From Ashinkailepas kermadecensis (Eukaryota > Arthropoda > Thecostraca > Neolepadidae): 64,000 bases of DNA. The stretch covers positions 137,501 through 201,500 of the forward strand of contig JAOTOM010004034.1 of NCBI GenBank assembly GCA_034440615.1, given 5' to 3'. Under the pieces are notes generated by a model that did no database searches, had not been told where the DNA came from, and saw nothing but the letters and a program-made list of their open reading frames with translations. Shown here piece by piece: positions 22,163 through 33,786 of the stretch (positions within the stretch are counted from its first letter, which is position 1; each line of letters opens with the position of its first letter). Position numbers and translations under genes: made by a program.

Positions 22163-23825
22163 CCTTCTGTATTAACTCTTACATTCTCGGCAGATCAGGC
22201 AAGTGGGTCTCCGTACCAAGTACGGACGCGCACCGCAGGATAGGGCTCAGTGCCCGTTCAGGGTGTGGGCGAGAAAGCTCCTAGTCTTGCCGCTCATGCC
22301 TACGCACCGTCTGCAAGAGGCGTGGGCACTGCTGCTGGACGAGCAGCGACCAGAGGTAGGATAGCTGATCAAGTACCGTTTTTGTTCCTTGGACCCGCCA
22401 ATACATGAAAGCATGGCTGGAGATCCCGAATGGACCCTGCAGTTCGGAAACCTCCTGGTTTGCTACCCTGCTAACACTAATCTCAGCAGTCATTTGCCCT
22501 TTTCACTCCGATTATAATTGATGTACCCGGACAACCCTGTATTGGTGAGAGACCTCCAGCCTTGCATGCAAGCCTCTTGATGTTATACTTGCATATGATG
22601 CATGGCTGTTGCTTTGTATACTTTTGAGGAGGTATTTGCCCCTCAATGTTAGCTTCCCCACCCAATAATTTCAACTTTAAACATGGGACCCTATGCAGCT
22701 TGCCCCCAGTCCATTTGAGCCCACCCATTCTATAGAGGTATTGCGACCCCAATTTATTTTTATTCAGAAAACAACGCCACTGATATGATGGCTGAGCGTG
22801 CGATAACCGCGCATTATTGGTCATGGATAGCAAAATCGTAAGTAAAATAGCACGGAAGTTGCACGCTTGAATGAAACACTTATATTAGAGATAGCAAAGC
22901 ATTGTGCGCTATAAATGAAGATAGCAACCGTTCTTTTTTCAAGTTTTTCTTCTTTGTTATCGGGCAATGCCGAGGAACCCAGTCGAGCCCCCAACCACAT
23001 TGTTAATCCTGTTTAATAAGATCGCATATTGTATCCCCCGAAGGTCGCACCAAGCCTGGCTGGGCCTCTAAACCAGCTTGTGAGCTACATGCGGCGGCAG
23101 TAGCACGCAGTACGACCACACCAGCTCTGTCAGTGTACGGACAAGAAAGAAGAACAAATAACGACGCCCAGTCTTTCTTTAGTGTCTTCGGCGAGTAATT
23201 TTCGTCGGCACATGCCAACTTCTGGCAGTTCATCAATAGGATGAATGAGGTACAGTCAAGACCTCCGGTGGATAATTGCATCGTTAGCAGACTTGTTTTC
23301 TTGTAGTCTGTGAGCGAGGACAAAATGTTTGTAATTTACTTCTTATCACTTGAGACTGTTGAAGAAGGCTCGTGGATGAAATATACCCAGAGTTAATTCG
23401 GTTATATCTTACGTTGCGGTATTAGCATGAGGCTATTTTACGCCATTTAATTTTTTTTTATAATCTTGCTCAGTATAACTATGCACTTGACCATACTTCT
23501 TAGCAGCAGCATTATACCATGGTTAATATTACAATTCGTTCCTAGTTGGCCCTGGAGACAGACAACTTAGGTATTTTGTTCGGTAGGTATTCCTAGCAAG
23601 GTGCATCTTAGTCGTGCAAGCACAGGAATTCTTGTTTGAGTATTCGTGTGCAGTGTGTGGTACGATGCAGTGCACGGCTGATTTGACAACTGTAGCCAGG
23701 GTAGGCAAAAATGACTTGTGTTGACATCATAGGTGGAGACCTAACGAGATCCCAGGGACAGCACAAAAATGGCTGCCTGGCTGCCACCATGCCACGGCTG
23801 TGCCCCAATCAAAAGCATATTGAAT
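22163..23825. other. Unassigned stretch with a short repeat shared with 26250-26340
   Basis: 22405-22485 (GCATGGCTGGAGATCCC...GGTTTGCTACCCTG) is similar, in opposite orientation, to 26255-26330. No gene recognised; open frames of up to 116 codons lack domains. Confidence 0.45.
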
Positions 23826-24052
23826 TCAGGAGCGGATACAAGGGAGCACTGGGGGCATGTGTCCTCCATGAGAAGATGGCACTACTTCGGCCGGGAAAAG
23901 GCGCTCCTCCGGGAACGCTAGAGTGCACCCCTTGCGAATTTTCAGCCAGAGCCGCCTTACTGAAGGCAAAGGCGCCCGTCCCTCCAGTTACTTTCGCAGT
24001 GGCGCCCTTCCGGAAATGCGCCCTCCATGACAATTCCTGGATCCGCCCCTGA
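23826..24052. mobile_element. Short element with GCGGATCC inverted ends
   Basis: Left CAGGAGCGGATACAAGG, right CCTGGATCCGCCCCTG (24037-24052). Internally GGGGGCATGTGTCCTCC matches the same block of the 16397-16670 copy. Non-coding. Confidence 0.6.
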
Positions 24053-24860
24053 CTGAGTTACGCCGCTGGCCCTACTGAGTTGATGCGTAAGTTGATGATC
24101 ATTGCCTATCCCACAACCATGACAACGTAGGCAGGCCCATTTTTGTCACACACCCGAAAAAGAACACTTTTTTCAGCAGCTAGTATTCTCTGATAATTCG
24201 CATTAAGTTTTTTTTTGTTCTTCTCACATCACTCCGCCCCATCAGAAGCCTTGCCACAGTCACTGACTTCGAACTACCGTGCGTGAGATTTTCCCCACAA
24301 AATACGCATTCAATAGACTTTTTATAACCTGAAGTCAACTTCGGTCAGATCCTATTTACTTAGCAATGAACTTCGAAAGTTGCACATCGTCTGTCTTGTG
24401 AACCGTGCAAGCTATGCGATGGAATGCGATGCGATATTTATGCAAACCAAAGCTACACCGTCGTGTGTAGTTGGGCTCTATGTCAAATATATCCGATGCA
24501 CGTTATGATACCCAACAATTGAAAAACAATCCGTGGAAAGGGACATACGATGTAGAAGCTATGACCAGGGGGTAGTGCAACTTCGCATGCGCCAAGTAGT
24601 CTTGTACTCGGTTATCTTAACAACGCGACGGGGAATTAACCCGTCCAGTAAATACCATGTTGACTAGCCATCATGTGCGATAAATATTCACCAAATAATG
24701 GGGAATATTTATCAGACTACGAAATATATATCAGACTACAATATATATTTCGACTAATATACGACTAACTACGACTAATACGACTAATATATATCAGACT
24801 ACGAAAATTGACTTTGGGAACTTTGCCAATGTAGTAAAAGTTATGGAAAATAGTGTTGTG
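24053..24860. other. Unassigned stretch with a TATCAGACTACG-type repeat
   Basis: 24705-24805 consists of imperfect repeats mixing ATATATATCAGACTACGAA and ACGACTAATA units. Upstream of it no gene or element border is visible. Confidence 0.5.
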
Positions 24861-24949
24861 TCGCACACACATTCTACTCACAAAAATTGTGGTGAATTGT
24901 ACGAAGAACATATGTGGAATACAACAACGAACGAAATTAAACATTCTGA

Positions 24950-25151
24950 TCATTTCGCAGCGCTGCCAGATTTGCCTGCGGCGCTGGAGTGCAGAGGTGA
25001 TCCGCGCCGCGGTGCTGCCCTGTCTCCATGCGTATGGATGCAGGACCTGCTTGGAGATCATCTAGGCACGGGCCGGCGTCAGAGTGAGATGTCTTTTCTG
25101 CTGAGGTCCGTTCCAAGGGCAACCAAGAGACCTATTTCTGGGAATATAATG
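24950..25151 (+). pseudogene. RING-finger-like relic
   Basis: Frame +1 from a possible acceptor TCATTTCGCAG (ending about 24960) reads CQICLRRW, then VLPCLHAYGCRTCLEII, a TAG stop, VRVRCLFC, a TGA stop, and GPFQG. The cysteine and histidine pattern (C-x2-C ... C-x-H-x3-C-x2-C ... C-x2-C) is close to a C3HC4 RING of a ubiquitin ligase, with one extra residue after the His. The TGA falls where an Arg codon (CGA) is usual after the last Cys pair, consistent with CpG decay. Flanking sequence gives no further domain. Either a dead exon or a chance resemblance. Confidence 0.35.
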
Positions 25152-28100
25152 TGAATGTGTACGAGAAATAGACGAGGTACCCTAAGCAAACGTATATTGT
25201 TCGTTGTCAGTTCAGTTTCAATCGGTCCGTTAATAGACCAGTTGCCAAATAATTAAATGCGCCATGGGCACCTGGTGGCATTTCATAGTTCGAGTTGTTA
25301 GACAATGGTCAGATATCTACGTGCACGGTGTTGATAGTCGGAAGCACATGGATCGCATTACCGAGCGACGCAGCGCAATGCAGTTGGCTCGGGATTGATT
25401 GGCGTGTTTGCTTCTGCAAGGTGCCAAACAAGAGCTCAACTCATGCACAGGACGTCGAAATAAATACACCAAATAGCGAAGCGACCTAGGATGCACATCA
25501 GTGGCTATTCTGCTGCGTACGCGCGGGATACGAGGGAGCACCCTCCTAATCGCTTCCCTTGGGAAGCGAACAACGACACGGACCAAGCATGGAAACGGTG
25601 GCAGGAGACACTGTCAGTGACAGGAGACACGGCATGACGCAAGCAACGGGCATGACACAAGCAACGCGGAGCGAATATTACATTGAATAACGATGCGAGT
25701 ATACAGGGTGAAGGAACCAAGGGCCGACCCAGGGATTTTCATGAAATGGGGCAGTTAGTTATTTGAGATTAAGGTGTCATCATGGGAAGGTAGCACAGTA
25801 CCTGGAGGGACCGCACTCCATCCTTTTCCCATGTGCGCTATTCCCGGTCAGAAAGCCTCACTTTTACACGGGGGAATATTCCCCAGTCTAACTTATATCC
25901 GCCCCTAGTTGGAGCGACGGTGTGTGCATTCGGCATGACTTTCAGGGGGCGCTATTCCCACTGACTGAAAAAAATAAAGGGGTGCACTCCAGTACCCCCA
26001 GAGGGACTTGGGCTGAAAATACCAAGGGGTGCATTCCAGCATCCGGAGATCCTCTCTCCAGTCAGAGCCAGTAGGTGAAGGCTTGTCCTTTCGCTAACTA
26101 CGCCCAAGCGAGCAGACTACCAACACTAGACTCCGGGAACAATAATAGGACAGTGTATCATCGATGCACGAGGCCAGGGCTGAAAATCTCCCACTAACCC
26201 CGGAGGTCCGGGTCCTTATTTTCAAGACATATTTTCAGATTGGATGGGGAAAAGACAAATTAGCATTAACAGGGTACCAAACCAGGGCGTCAAGATCCCC
26301 GACCCACCTGGGATCTCCAGCCATGCACAAATCAATATGCATCGCGGCAGGTGGTACACACACGTGGGTGGTAACATTAGCAAGCTGTTGACTCCCACGC
26401 GACACTTCCGACTTCCACGTGACGGAGTCATCGACGACAGGTGGGTGACATGAGAGTGCAAGCCTCACACCTGGAGTTGGCTTCAACTTTGCAACAGAGG
26501 ACGTGGAATGACGCCTGGCGAAAAGGTCAATTCCATAGCAGATCGATCAGTGTCTCTGTGTGGGACCGGCCCCTTCGCAATTGCTGGTGCGGTGTCTCGA
26601 TTTGACATAGCAGCCAGCAGCGTAGGGATCAATGACGGCATGGGCGACTCGTCAGGTTGCGGAGTCGATGGCTGTGGGCGTGACTCCAGAACTGAATCAG
26701 GTTCGGAAGGTGAGTTAACCTCGGGATAGGTGGCCACAGAAGGAGAAACTCTGGACAGGATATACGAGGTTTGGACCGAGCGCGCAACACATGCGGGCAA
26801 GTAGACACAGATGGCATGCACCAACGATTCAAATAATAATGATCAGAGTCCAAGCGACGCCAAGGGAGGGTGTGTGTTGGTCGGCACCAGGCTCAAGAGG
26901 ACTATGCCCAGTGCCGTTGAAATAATCATCAGCCTGGCTCCTTCAATAAGCGCTGGTGGGAATGTGGTTACGTTAAAAATGCAAGACGCATGACCGAGAC
27001 AACGCATCCATGATGGTTCATAAATGGGAAGCAGGTCTTCTTGTGTTACTTTATGTTAGGAGTAGAAGCAGCTCCAAACGAATGTTGATGGCGTAATGCC
27101 TTGCGAGACAGAAGGAAAACACGGGTAGTTGAGCTTCAGCATAAAGCTCCGGCTCCACTATCGTGATAATTGAGTCAGTATTTTTCCGAGAAATCCTATG
27201 GGAGAAAAGTTCAAAGCATACGAAAAACATCACATCGGCTGCACTGTCAGATTACGGAGGAAAACGAAACACGCCACGTAGAAATACAAAGATAGTCACT
27301 GAAATTATGGAGGCCACGGAAATCACCGAGAAAAACGGTCACTTGAAAAACTAACACATGCTCAGATTGCTACCCTTATCACAGTTTCTCCGTGATCAGA
27401 TACAACCCGGAGCAGATAGTTTTTTTGCATGTTGTATTCTGGGAAGGGTGTAATGGTTCTGTATGTCAAGAGAAATACTACGTGGAAAATTGCTAAAGTA
27501 GTGGCGTCTCTCCGTGGAAATGGTTCCCCGGCATAGTAAGTAGCCCTCCATGTAAAATCCTGCACCAGTCGATGAACGCAGCTTCCTTGGTACGCGGAAC
27601 ACAAAAGTCAATAAAACAAGGAGAAAACTTAGAAACGAAAGAAAAGGGACACTAACACGACCAATCATAGTGTGTATAAGATAATCGCCTTCATTCTCTT
27701 CCGCAATCACGTGTGAAACGGAGATGTTTGAATGAAAACGAGAAGAGCGGAGACGGACAGTACGTGAAAAGTCCAGTTTTTTTTTCGGTCCGATCACGGA
27801 TGGTGGAGGCTAAGGTTACATCACCTCTCATCACCTGCTGAGAGGTTATAAAATCTTATTTACAACATAGTACCCGTGCCACGTTCTTATGTAAACTGCC
27901 ATGAACTGCCATCTAGTGACAAACGGAAGAAGTTATAATGAGCAAAGCACACGCAAGAGTCGCAATTCTTCGGCAATGTCCCGTGATTTCCGGCATGGAC
28001 ATGCACCTCCGACCCCATTATCTGATTGGCAATGATGTATCAACCAATATGACTGGGGTAATATATTAGCTACTCCATTTATAGCCAATTGATCACTCCA

Positions 28101-28489
28101 AGCATGAGCGCATCATAGCTTCGGTGCGTGCTATAAAATTTTGGTCGTCGCCACCTAGTATGCACGTGCGGTTCAGCCCAACCTGCAGACACTGGTGATT
28201 TTCATTGAGTATTTTGCATGCTGACAAAAAAAAACATTAAAACGCCTTGATGATCATATATTAAGTTGGTTATTCCCTATCTTCAACTACTTTATGATGT
28301 TGGCTTTCAGGGACAGACAAAGCTAGGAGTTCGGTCGCGCAAGTCAGGTAATACACTATACACAAAATCACTCGGCGCCATTCCAGCATGTCGACATTAA
28401 ATGATGTGCCCCGCGAGTGGGCGCCACCTATGATATCAGGCGACATCTACAAATTCCCCATACCAGTTTAGAATTCTGCTCCATCTCTG
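25152..28489. other. Unassigned stretch
   Basis: No gene recognised in 3.3 kb. A decayed short element with a GC-rich interior may span about 25720-26075 (GGGCCGACCCAGGGATTTTC at the left). 26255-26330 is the inverted counterpart of 22405-22485. Open frames of 60-133 codons (for example 27797-27396, minus) lack domains and splice context. Confidence 0.4.
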
Positions 28490-28805
28490 ACGACCTCGCC
28501 ATGTCCTGTGTGTCGCTGCGCAACGCCCACTAGAGACGCAGCGACCGGGTCGCGGAACCTGCGCCCAACACGACGACCTCCCGCAGCAGGTCATCCAGAG
28601 CCACTTCAGGTGTCCGCCCAGGCGTCGCTGCTATCGCTTTCGTCCAGGCCTACATCCTCGTCGACGGTGCCATCCAGTAGTGACAAGCTGGTCAGCCGGT
28701 CACGCATGGCGTCGAGCAGCGTGATCACCAAGCTGCGCAGCTCCTCGTTGAGACGGTCTGTCGTGGCAACGCTTGAACGATGTTTTAAACAGCAACAAAG
28801 CACCA
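28490..28805 (-). other. GC-rich island with a coding-like minus-strand frame
   Basis: GC content rises sharply over 28490-28770. On the minus strand the frame reads TDRLNEELRSLVITLLDAMR, then DRLTSLSLLDGTVDEDVGLD and ESDSSDAWADT before a TGA near 28606. The acidic, helical-looking sequence is more protein-like than neighbouring frames. The plus-strand frame over the same bases is Ser/Arg-rich and likely a mirror. No domain is recognised. It may be a terminal exon of an unknown gene or a decayed insertion. Confidence 0.25.
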
Positions 28806-30100
28806 TGGTTATATAAACCACCTTGTCATGCTAGTGAAATCAGCATTTTGCTTCTGAGATCCACAAAACATTGGTAGTTCTTTTTAAAATGAGCGTAAAT
28901 CTGTCTTTTTAGACAACAACCTAAGTTTCCAACTTGCAGCTTCATCTGATAGGGCTCATGCTGATTGATCACTGGCAAAGAACACCAACAGGTGGAACTT
29001 GACCCCACAACCTTTTGTTGTAGATGATATTCCTACCACTGGACTACTTAGCCTGAGTCAGTATAGTCAATTGTGATCGAAACCATTCATTGGGCATCTA
29101 CATATTCCATCTCTAGGAAAGTTCAAAGGACTAACCATGGCAGTAGCAGACAAGACAAGAAATGCAGTAATATCAGCTCAACACCTTATTGAGTCAGTAA
29201 TATCAGCTCAACACTACATACTTCCATCAGTCACAAGGAGAGAGGGGAAAGCATGGTTAGTATGGCCAGAATATTATACTGGTATGATAAAATGCAGCAA
29301 ATATATCATGTGTAATAGAAGCTTTGGCATCCAAAAATAACTGCTCACAACTGGTACCCCTGATGAAATTTGTGTCCAAACATTTCGAGATATTGGTAGG
29401 AAATGACATCATGATGGACAGCAGTGCAGTTTTACATGCCTTTGGGTGGTCAAGTGCCCCCTCCCCAATATTGGCTTTGACCTCCCAATAATTTCAACAA
29501 CTTCAACCTTTAACATGGGGCCCTATGTGGTACACACCCAGTCAATTTGATACTGCCTACTGCTTTCATGCATTGTGCCCTGGAAATACTGTTCAGAAAC
29601 CTACACCTATGATGATTCTACTAATTTTTCACTACCACCCCTGAATGCCTTGCATTCAGGAAAGTAGTGCATCCTGAATGCCCTCTTTCAGCATTGGCAC
29701 TCATGCTTTCCAAATGGCATTTGAGCTGAAACATACAATAATCAGTAAATGGTATCTTGAAAGTTCATGCAACTGACATAACATTCACATTACACCAAAT
29801 CAGATATAGTGAACCAAACTTCAACTTTATTCCTAAGTTCTACCCTTCACTCTCTCTTACTTCACCCAAGACCAAGACTAATTCTGAGAACCTATTGAGC
29901 ACACTAGACAATCCAGGTAGGGAATACTACATTTTTGACATGCTTCACATGCTGAATACAGTAAAAACAAAGATTTTTATTTTGTGTGGGGGGCAGGGGC
30001 ATGTTCCCTTTAAAGAATCCTGGCTGGACCCCTACATGTCTGGCTCCTGTCAGTCACACCACTGGCACTAACTACAGCTTTTAGGGAGGGAGTTTACATT
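28806..30100. other. Unassigned stretch
   Basis: No gene recognised. A 30-bp direct repeat (GTAATATCAGCTCAACAC) occurs at 29168 and 29199. Otherwise nothing supportable. Confidence 0.45.
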
Positions 30101-30300
30101 CAGAGGAGCAGCCGAGGGTGGTCGGGTACCCTTAGCAACCAAAATTACACTATATCAAATACATTTTTGATAAGATTTTCATAACACAAAATGATACATT
30201 TTTAGCATGTGAAGCATGCCAAAAACTTTTTGTTTGTTTACATTTCTTTTTTTCTGGGAGGGGGGAGCATACTTATGGAAATTATTGCTGTGCCATCCCT
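30101..30300. mobile_element. Short element with GGCGCAGCCA-type inverted ends (decayed)
   Basis: CAGAGGAGCAGCCGAGGGTG at the left and TTGCTGTGCCATCC at the right (30285-30298) form imperfect inverted ends like those at 18406, 21911 and 62186. The internal GGGTACCCTTAGCAACCAAA also echoes the 21911 copy. Confidence 0.45.
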
Positions 30301-30303
30301 TCT

Positions 30304-30990
30304 ATTACTTTTCACAGATTAGACAAATCAAGGTGTAGGACAGTTAAGCAACAGGTCTTCAGTCAAATGATTGCTCATCAGTGGAATACCTGCCTGCTGA
30401 CGTTGTGGTGAGCCCCTCATTGAATGTATTTAAAAATAGGGTAGACAACTATTTTAGGTTGCAAAATCTTGTTTGAGTTCTAAGGGGTGGTGGATGGGGT
30501 GATATTTATGCTATGTGGGTGTGCACTGTACAGGCCCCTTTGGGCAGGTGTGGATGGAGTCTGAAAATTATTGGTAGGGCACTCAAGTCACATTTGTTAC
30601 ATGAGATTACGTGAATAGGGCTGGATAGGTCAGGTAGAAAGACATTGATGAGTGTGGGGAATGTTGGTTCCTGTGTTATTGTTGAAACTTGGACCCTTGT
30701 TTTTTTATCATGTTGATGAATTGAGTATTATAATAGCTATGCAGGGTATACTATACTACTAGTATTGTATTATAATATATAGGGTGGACCTAGCACTGTA
30801 TTCAGCACCATCCTTCAGGTATGCGATACTGATGAGATTGGCTGTGGTAGCACAATGGGGCATGATTGGAGATTTATCTTGGAACTCAAGATAATGGATT
30901 GATTGGGGTGTGAATACATACATTCCCAGTATGTTTTTTAGATAGGCTTAACTAAGATGGGCCCATGTGGCCCTTATTAAGCCGAACACT
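30304..30990 (+). mobile_element. LINE 3' portion, plus strand
   Basis: Plus-strand counterpart of the 13312-14335 family. The degenerate protein tail (QVFSQMIAHQWN, MYLKIG) lies at 30340-30470, then the shared untranslated segment ending in AAGATGGGCCCATGTGGCCC and TTATTAAGCC near 30985. Frame broken; inactive. Confidence 0.75.
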
Positions 30991-32049
30991 TTATTAACTT
31001 TACAAAGTTCATTGCTTTATACACAAAACCAACATGGAATGGCTTACCTATTACAAGAATCAATCCACACATGAAGCAGTGATCTACCCATGACAAAGTA
31101 ATTGACTCGTGAAAAGGTGATTTATGGAAACAACCCAGCCCTGCCTTTATACGCACCTGTACTCAGGTGTGGAGTTCCGCATACCTTTGGCTGGGCCTGG
31201 GCCCCATTTATACAAAATGCTAACACTTTTCCACCCTGAATGTAGAATGTTGTGAATTATTTGCTGCATCAAGTGCACATCAATCTTGACAGACAATTCA
31301 CTCTCGCCAATGCAGTGAGTTTAAGGTAGACCTGCCTTGACCTAGATGGGTAGGTAGGCACCTACCAACCAGTGATAAATTATTCGTGAAATAGAGTGGA
31401 ATGTACCACTTTCTGAACACTCAATCAACATCCTTCTCCAAGAAGTACCGACATCCTGCTTCTTGATGCTTATGAAGTCTTCGTGTCTCCTTTCTAACAG
31501 AATCCCGTTAATAAGTACCATTGTGATGCTCTCGCTAAGGCATGGTGACACATGGACATTTTGCAACTCGATTTCAGGTAATGGGATTTCCTATACTGTG
31601 ATATGGCATACAATATCAGTTTTTTTATAGGTATTTCTCTCGCTATCCCGGATATAGTTCTTCCTAAATTATGAATATAAAAACAAATGAGAGGTACAAC
31701 CACAGTACGCCATCTGGAAAATTTGAGTCAGAAAGACACCAAAAGCATTTTACATGACACTAATTCCATGGCTAATTTAGACATCCAACTGTGCTCGTTT
31801 CAACATCTCACACCTAACGAAAAACCATTATTTTAACATTGCACCAACGAGTGCAGGATTTCGAGGCGTGATTACCTACAATGGAGTCAAAATCCAAGCA
31901 AACATTTCCTTCCCATGTTTCCGCATGCGAACTTCACACCATTCCCTTCCTCACACGCAATTCAACAGGAATAACGTTCACCTGCCCGACGACGGCACCG
32001 AGCGCTTCACGCGCAGTCACCGATTTTACCATAGTTCTTGATTTAGATG
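30991..32049. other. Unassigned stretch with a repeat shared with 43853
   Basis: 31370-31500 (ATTATTCGTGAAATAGAGTG...CACTTTCTGAACACT...CTTCTTGATGC) is similar in the same orientation to 43855-43990, so it is a copy of a dispersed repeat. No gene recognised. Confidence 0.5.
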
Positions 32050-32450
32050 ATTTGAACGCGCATTACTTCTCAAGGTTTAGAGGTTTTGAACGCTTAGAGA
32101 TTTTGAACGTTATGATTTTTGAACCTTAGAGGTTTTGAACGTTTTAGAGGTTTTGAACGTTAGATGCTTTGAGTGCTTTGAGGCTTTGAACTCTAGGTAT
32201 TTTGATACAGTAGTAATTTTGAACTGTTGGGTTTAATGAACAGTTAGTTGATTTGAACGTTCGGAGATTTGACCGTTTTAGAGGGTTTGAACTGTTAGAT
32301 GCTTTGAACGTTAGAAGTTTTGAACATCCCCAACAGAAGTAAGTTTCCGCCGATTAGGGGTTTTGAACCATTAGAGGAATTGAACTTTAGAGGATTTTAG
32401 AAGTTTTGAACTCTTCGATGCTCTGAATCCTTAGACGTTCTGATACACCC
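32050..32450. repeat. Degenerate tandem repeat, about 20-22 bp (GAGGTTTTGAACGTTTTA)
   Basis: Around 18 imperfect copies of a unit close to TTAGAGGTTTTGAACGT can be read. Unit length varies between about 17 and 24. No coding potential. Confidence 0.8.
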
Positions 32451-32476
32451 CCGTCAAAATAAACAATCCACCCAAA

Positions 32477-32680
32477 TTGTGTTTCAAAAAAAAAAAAAAA
32501 AAAAACCCTAAAAAAAAAAAAAAATTTACCCCCACAACCCTTTTTTTAACCCCAAAAAAAATTAAAATTTTTTTAATTTATTTTTTTTTTTTTTTTTTGG
32601 GGGAAAAAAAAAAAAAGCCCCCCAAAAAAAGGGGGGGGGGGGGGGGGGAAAAACCCCCCGGGGGGGGGGGGGAAAGATCA
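32477..32680. other. Homopolymer block, probable sequencing or assembly artefact
   Basis: The sequence is a series of long single-base runs (A, C, T and G tracts of 4 to 20) with almost no other pattern. Natural DNA rarely looks like this, whereas low-quality consensus from error-prone long reads often does. It should not be interpreted as a protein or satellite. Confidence 0.7.
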
Positions 32681-33039
32681 TGGGTGTATCGAGGCTGGGC
32701 GGGCGAAGCGCCAGCTCCCACCCCGATAGGCAATTTGCGCCAAAATTATATTATATGATGGTGTTTTCTCGAAACCGAATGACATTTCATGTGATAAATA
32801 TTGCCTTAAACAGACACGATGAATGAAATCTGTTGAAATCTGATGATGTTTTGTTTTCAGAAATCGGATTATTATTCGTATTTCCCTCAATCCCACCAAG
32901 CCAGGCATCTGGATCTGCCACTACAAGTCGTTCTATTAATCATCTGTTGCCTTGTATAGTCTGAAATACTCGATACATTGGACCGGTTTGCGCTGTCTGT
33001 CGATATCCCCATGTACTTACGTCGGTCTACCGGCTCCCC

Positions 33040-33250
33040 ATATCATCGATGGTCCCCTCATGGTCTCGTCGGCCTTCTGTGTTCTCGTCGGTCTTCTTAT
33101 GTTCGCACTTTGCGTGCGTGAGTCTTGCTATGTTCTCGTCGGTCTCCATATGCTCGTGTCGGTCATATATTCTCGTCGTGACCTTCGTCTTCGCAGTGGT
33201 CTCTTCGTGTGTTAGTCGGTTTCTTTGTTTTCTCGTCGTGATACTCTTTA
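33040..33250. repeat. Degenerate TTCTCGTCGGTCT-type tandem repeat
   Basis: Repeated blocks around TCGTCGG, TTCTCGTCGGTCT and CTCGTCGTGA with variable spacing (about 20-35 bp). The open frames on both strands here come from this repeat. Confidence 0.65.
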
Positions 33251-33693
33251 ATTGTTTCACTTTCACGCAACTACAACGTATCCGGCCCTCTGAGTGGTAG
33301 ATCCGGAGTTGATGCGGTGTTTCATAGGTAATCTGACCAGCCTGTAGAAGCTTTTCATGGCTTCCTGTTGTCGCAAATGCATTCTGCGTTCCGCATTCTG
33401 CATAATCCACTTCTGGGCAAAGTTGCCTACTACGTGACGTCACGCACAGAATCCAAGTAGGCGCTTGTTGATCTTATTCCGTACTCTCATGCAACCTTGG
33501 TTGTTTGTTTGTTATTGTCGTGATGATGGGGGTGTGGTAGCGCGCGCCTCGTGTCATGGTTTGAGTTTATGTCGTTTGGGTCTGTATCAGAACCCATTAT
33601 ATGTTATTTTAAGCGCATTGGTTGCACAGCCGCTTAGGAACCGGATACGCACCGTTTGATTGCATACTCCAAACTATCGAAAGTGCATGTGTC

Positions 33694-33786
33694 ATGCCAC
33701 ATTTGCCATGCAAGGGAAAGAAGTACGATTACAGATGCACTGTGAGGCTGCTGGATGATTCAGAAATTCTGCAATGCGAATTTCAG
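33694..33786 (+). CDS. FRMD5-like: FRMD5-like exon 1 (FERM F1 start)
   Basis: Encodes MPHLPCKGKKYDYRCTVRLL then DDSEILQCEFQ, the first strand-hairpin of the FERM F1 lobe. The donor is CAG|GTGAGT in phase 0. The frame stays open upstream to 33613 with no ATG before 33694, so ATG 33694 is the likely start. An acceptor upstream (for example after TATCGAAAG) cannot be excluded. A stop in the upstream frame at 33610-33612 limits extension. Confidence 0.8.

Noticed and set aside
32477..32758. Lysine-rich 93-codon frame
   Set aside because: Lies in the homopolymer block judged to be a sequencing artefact.
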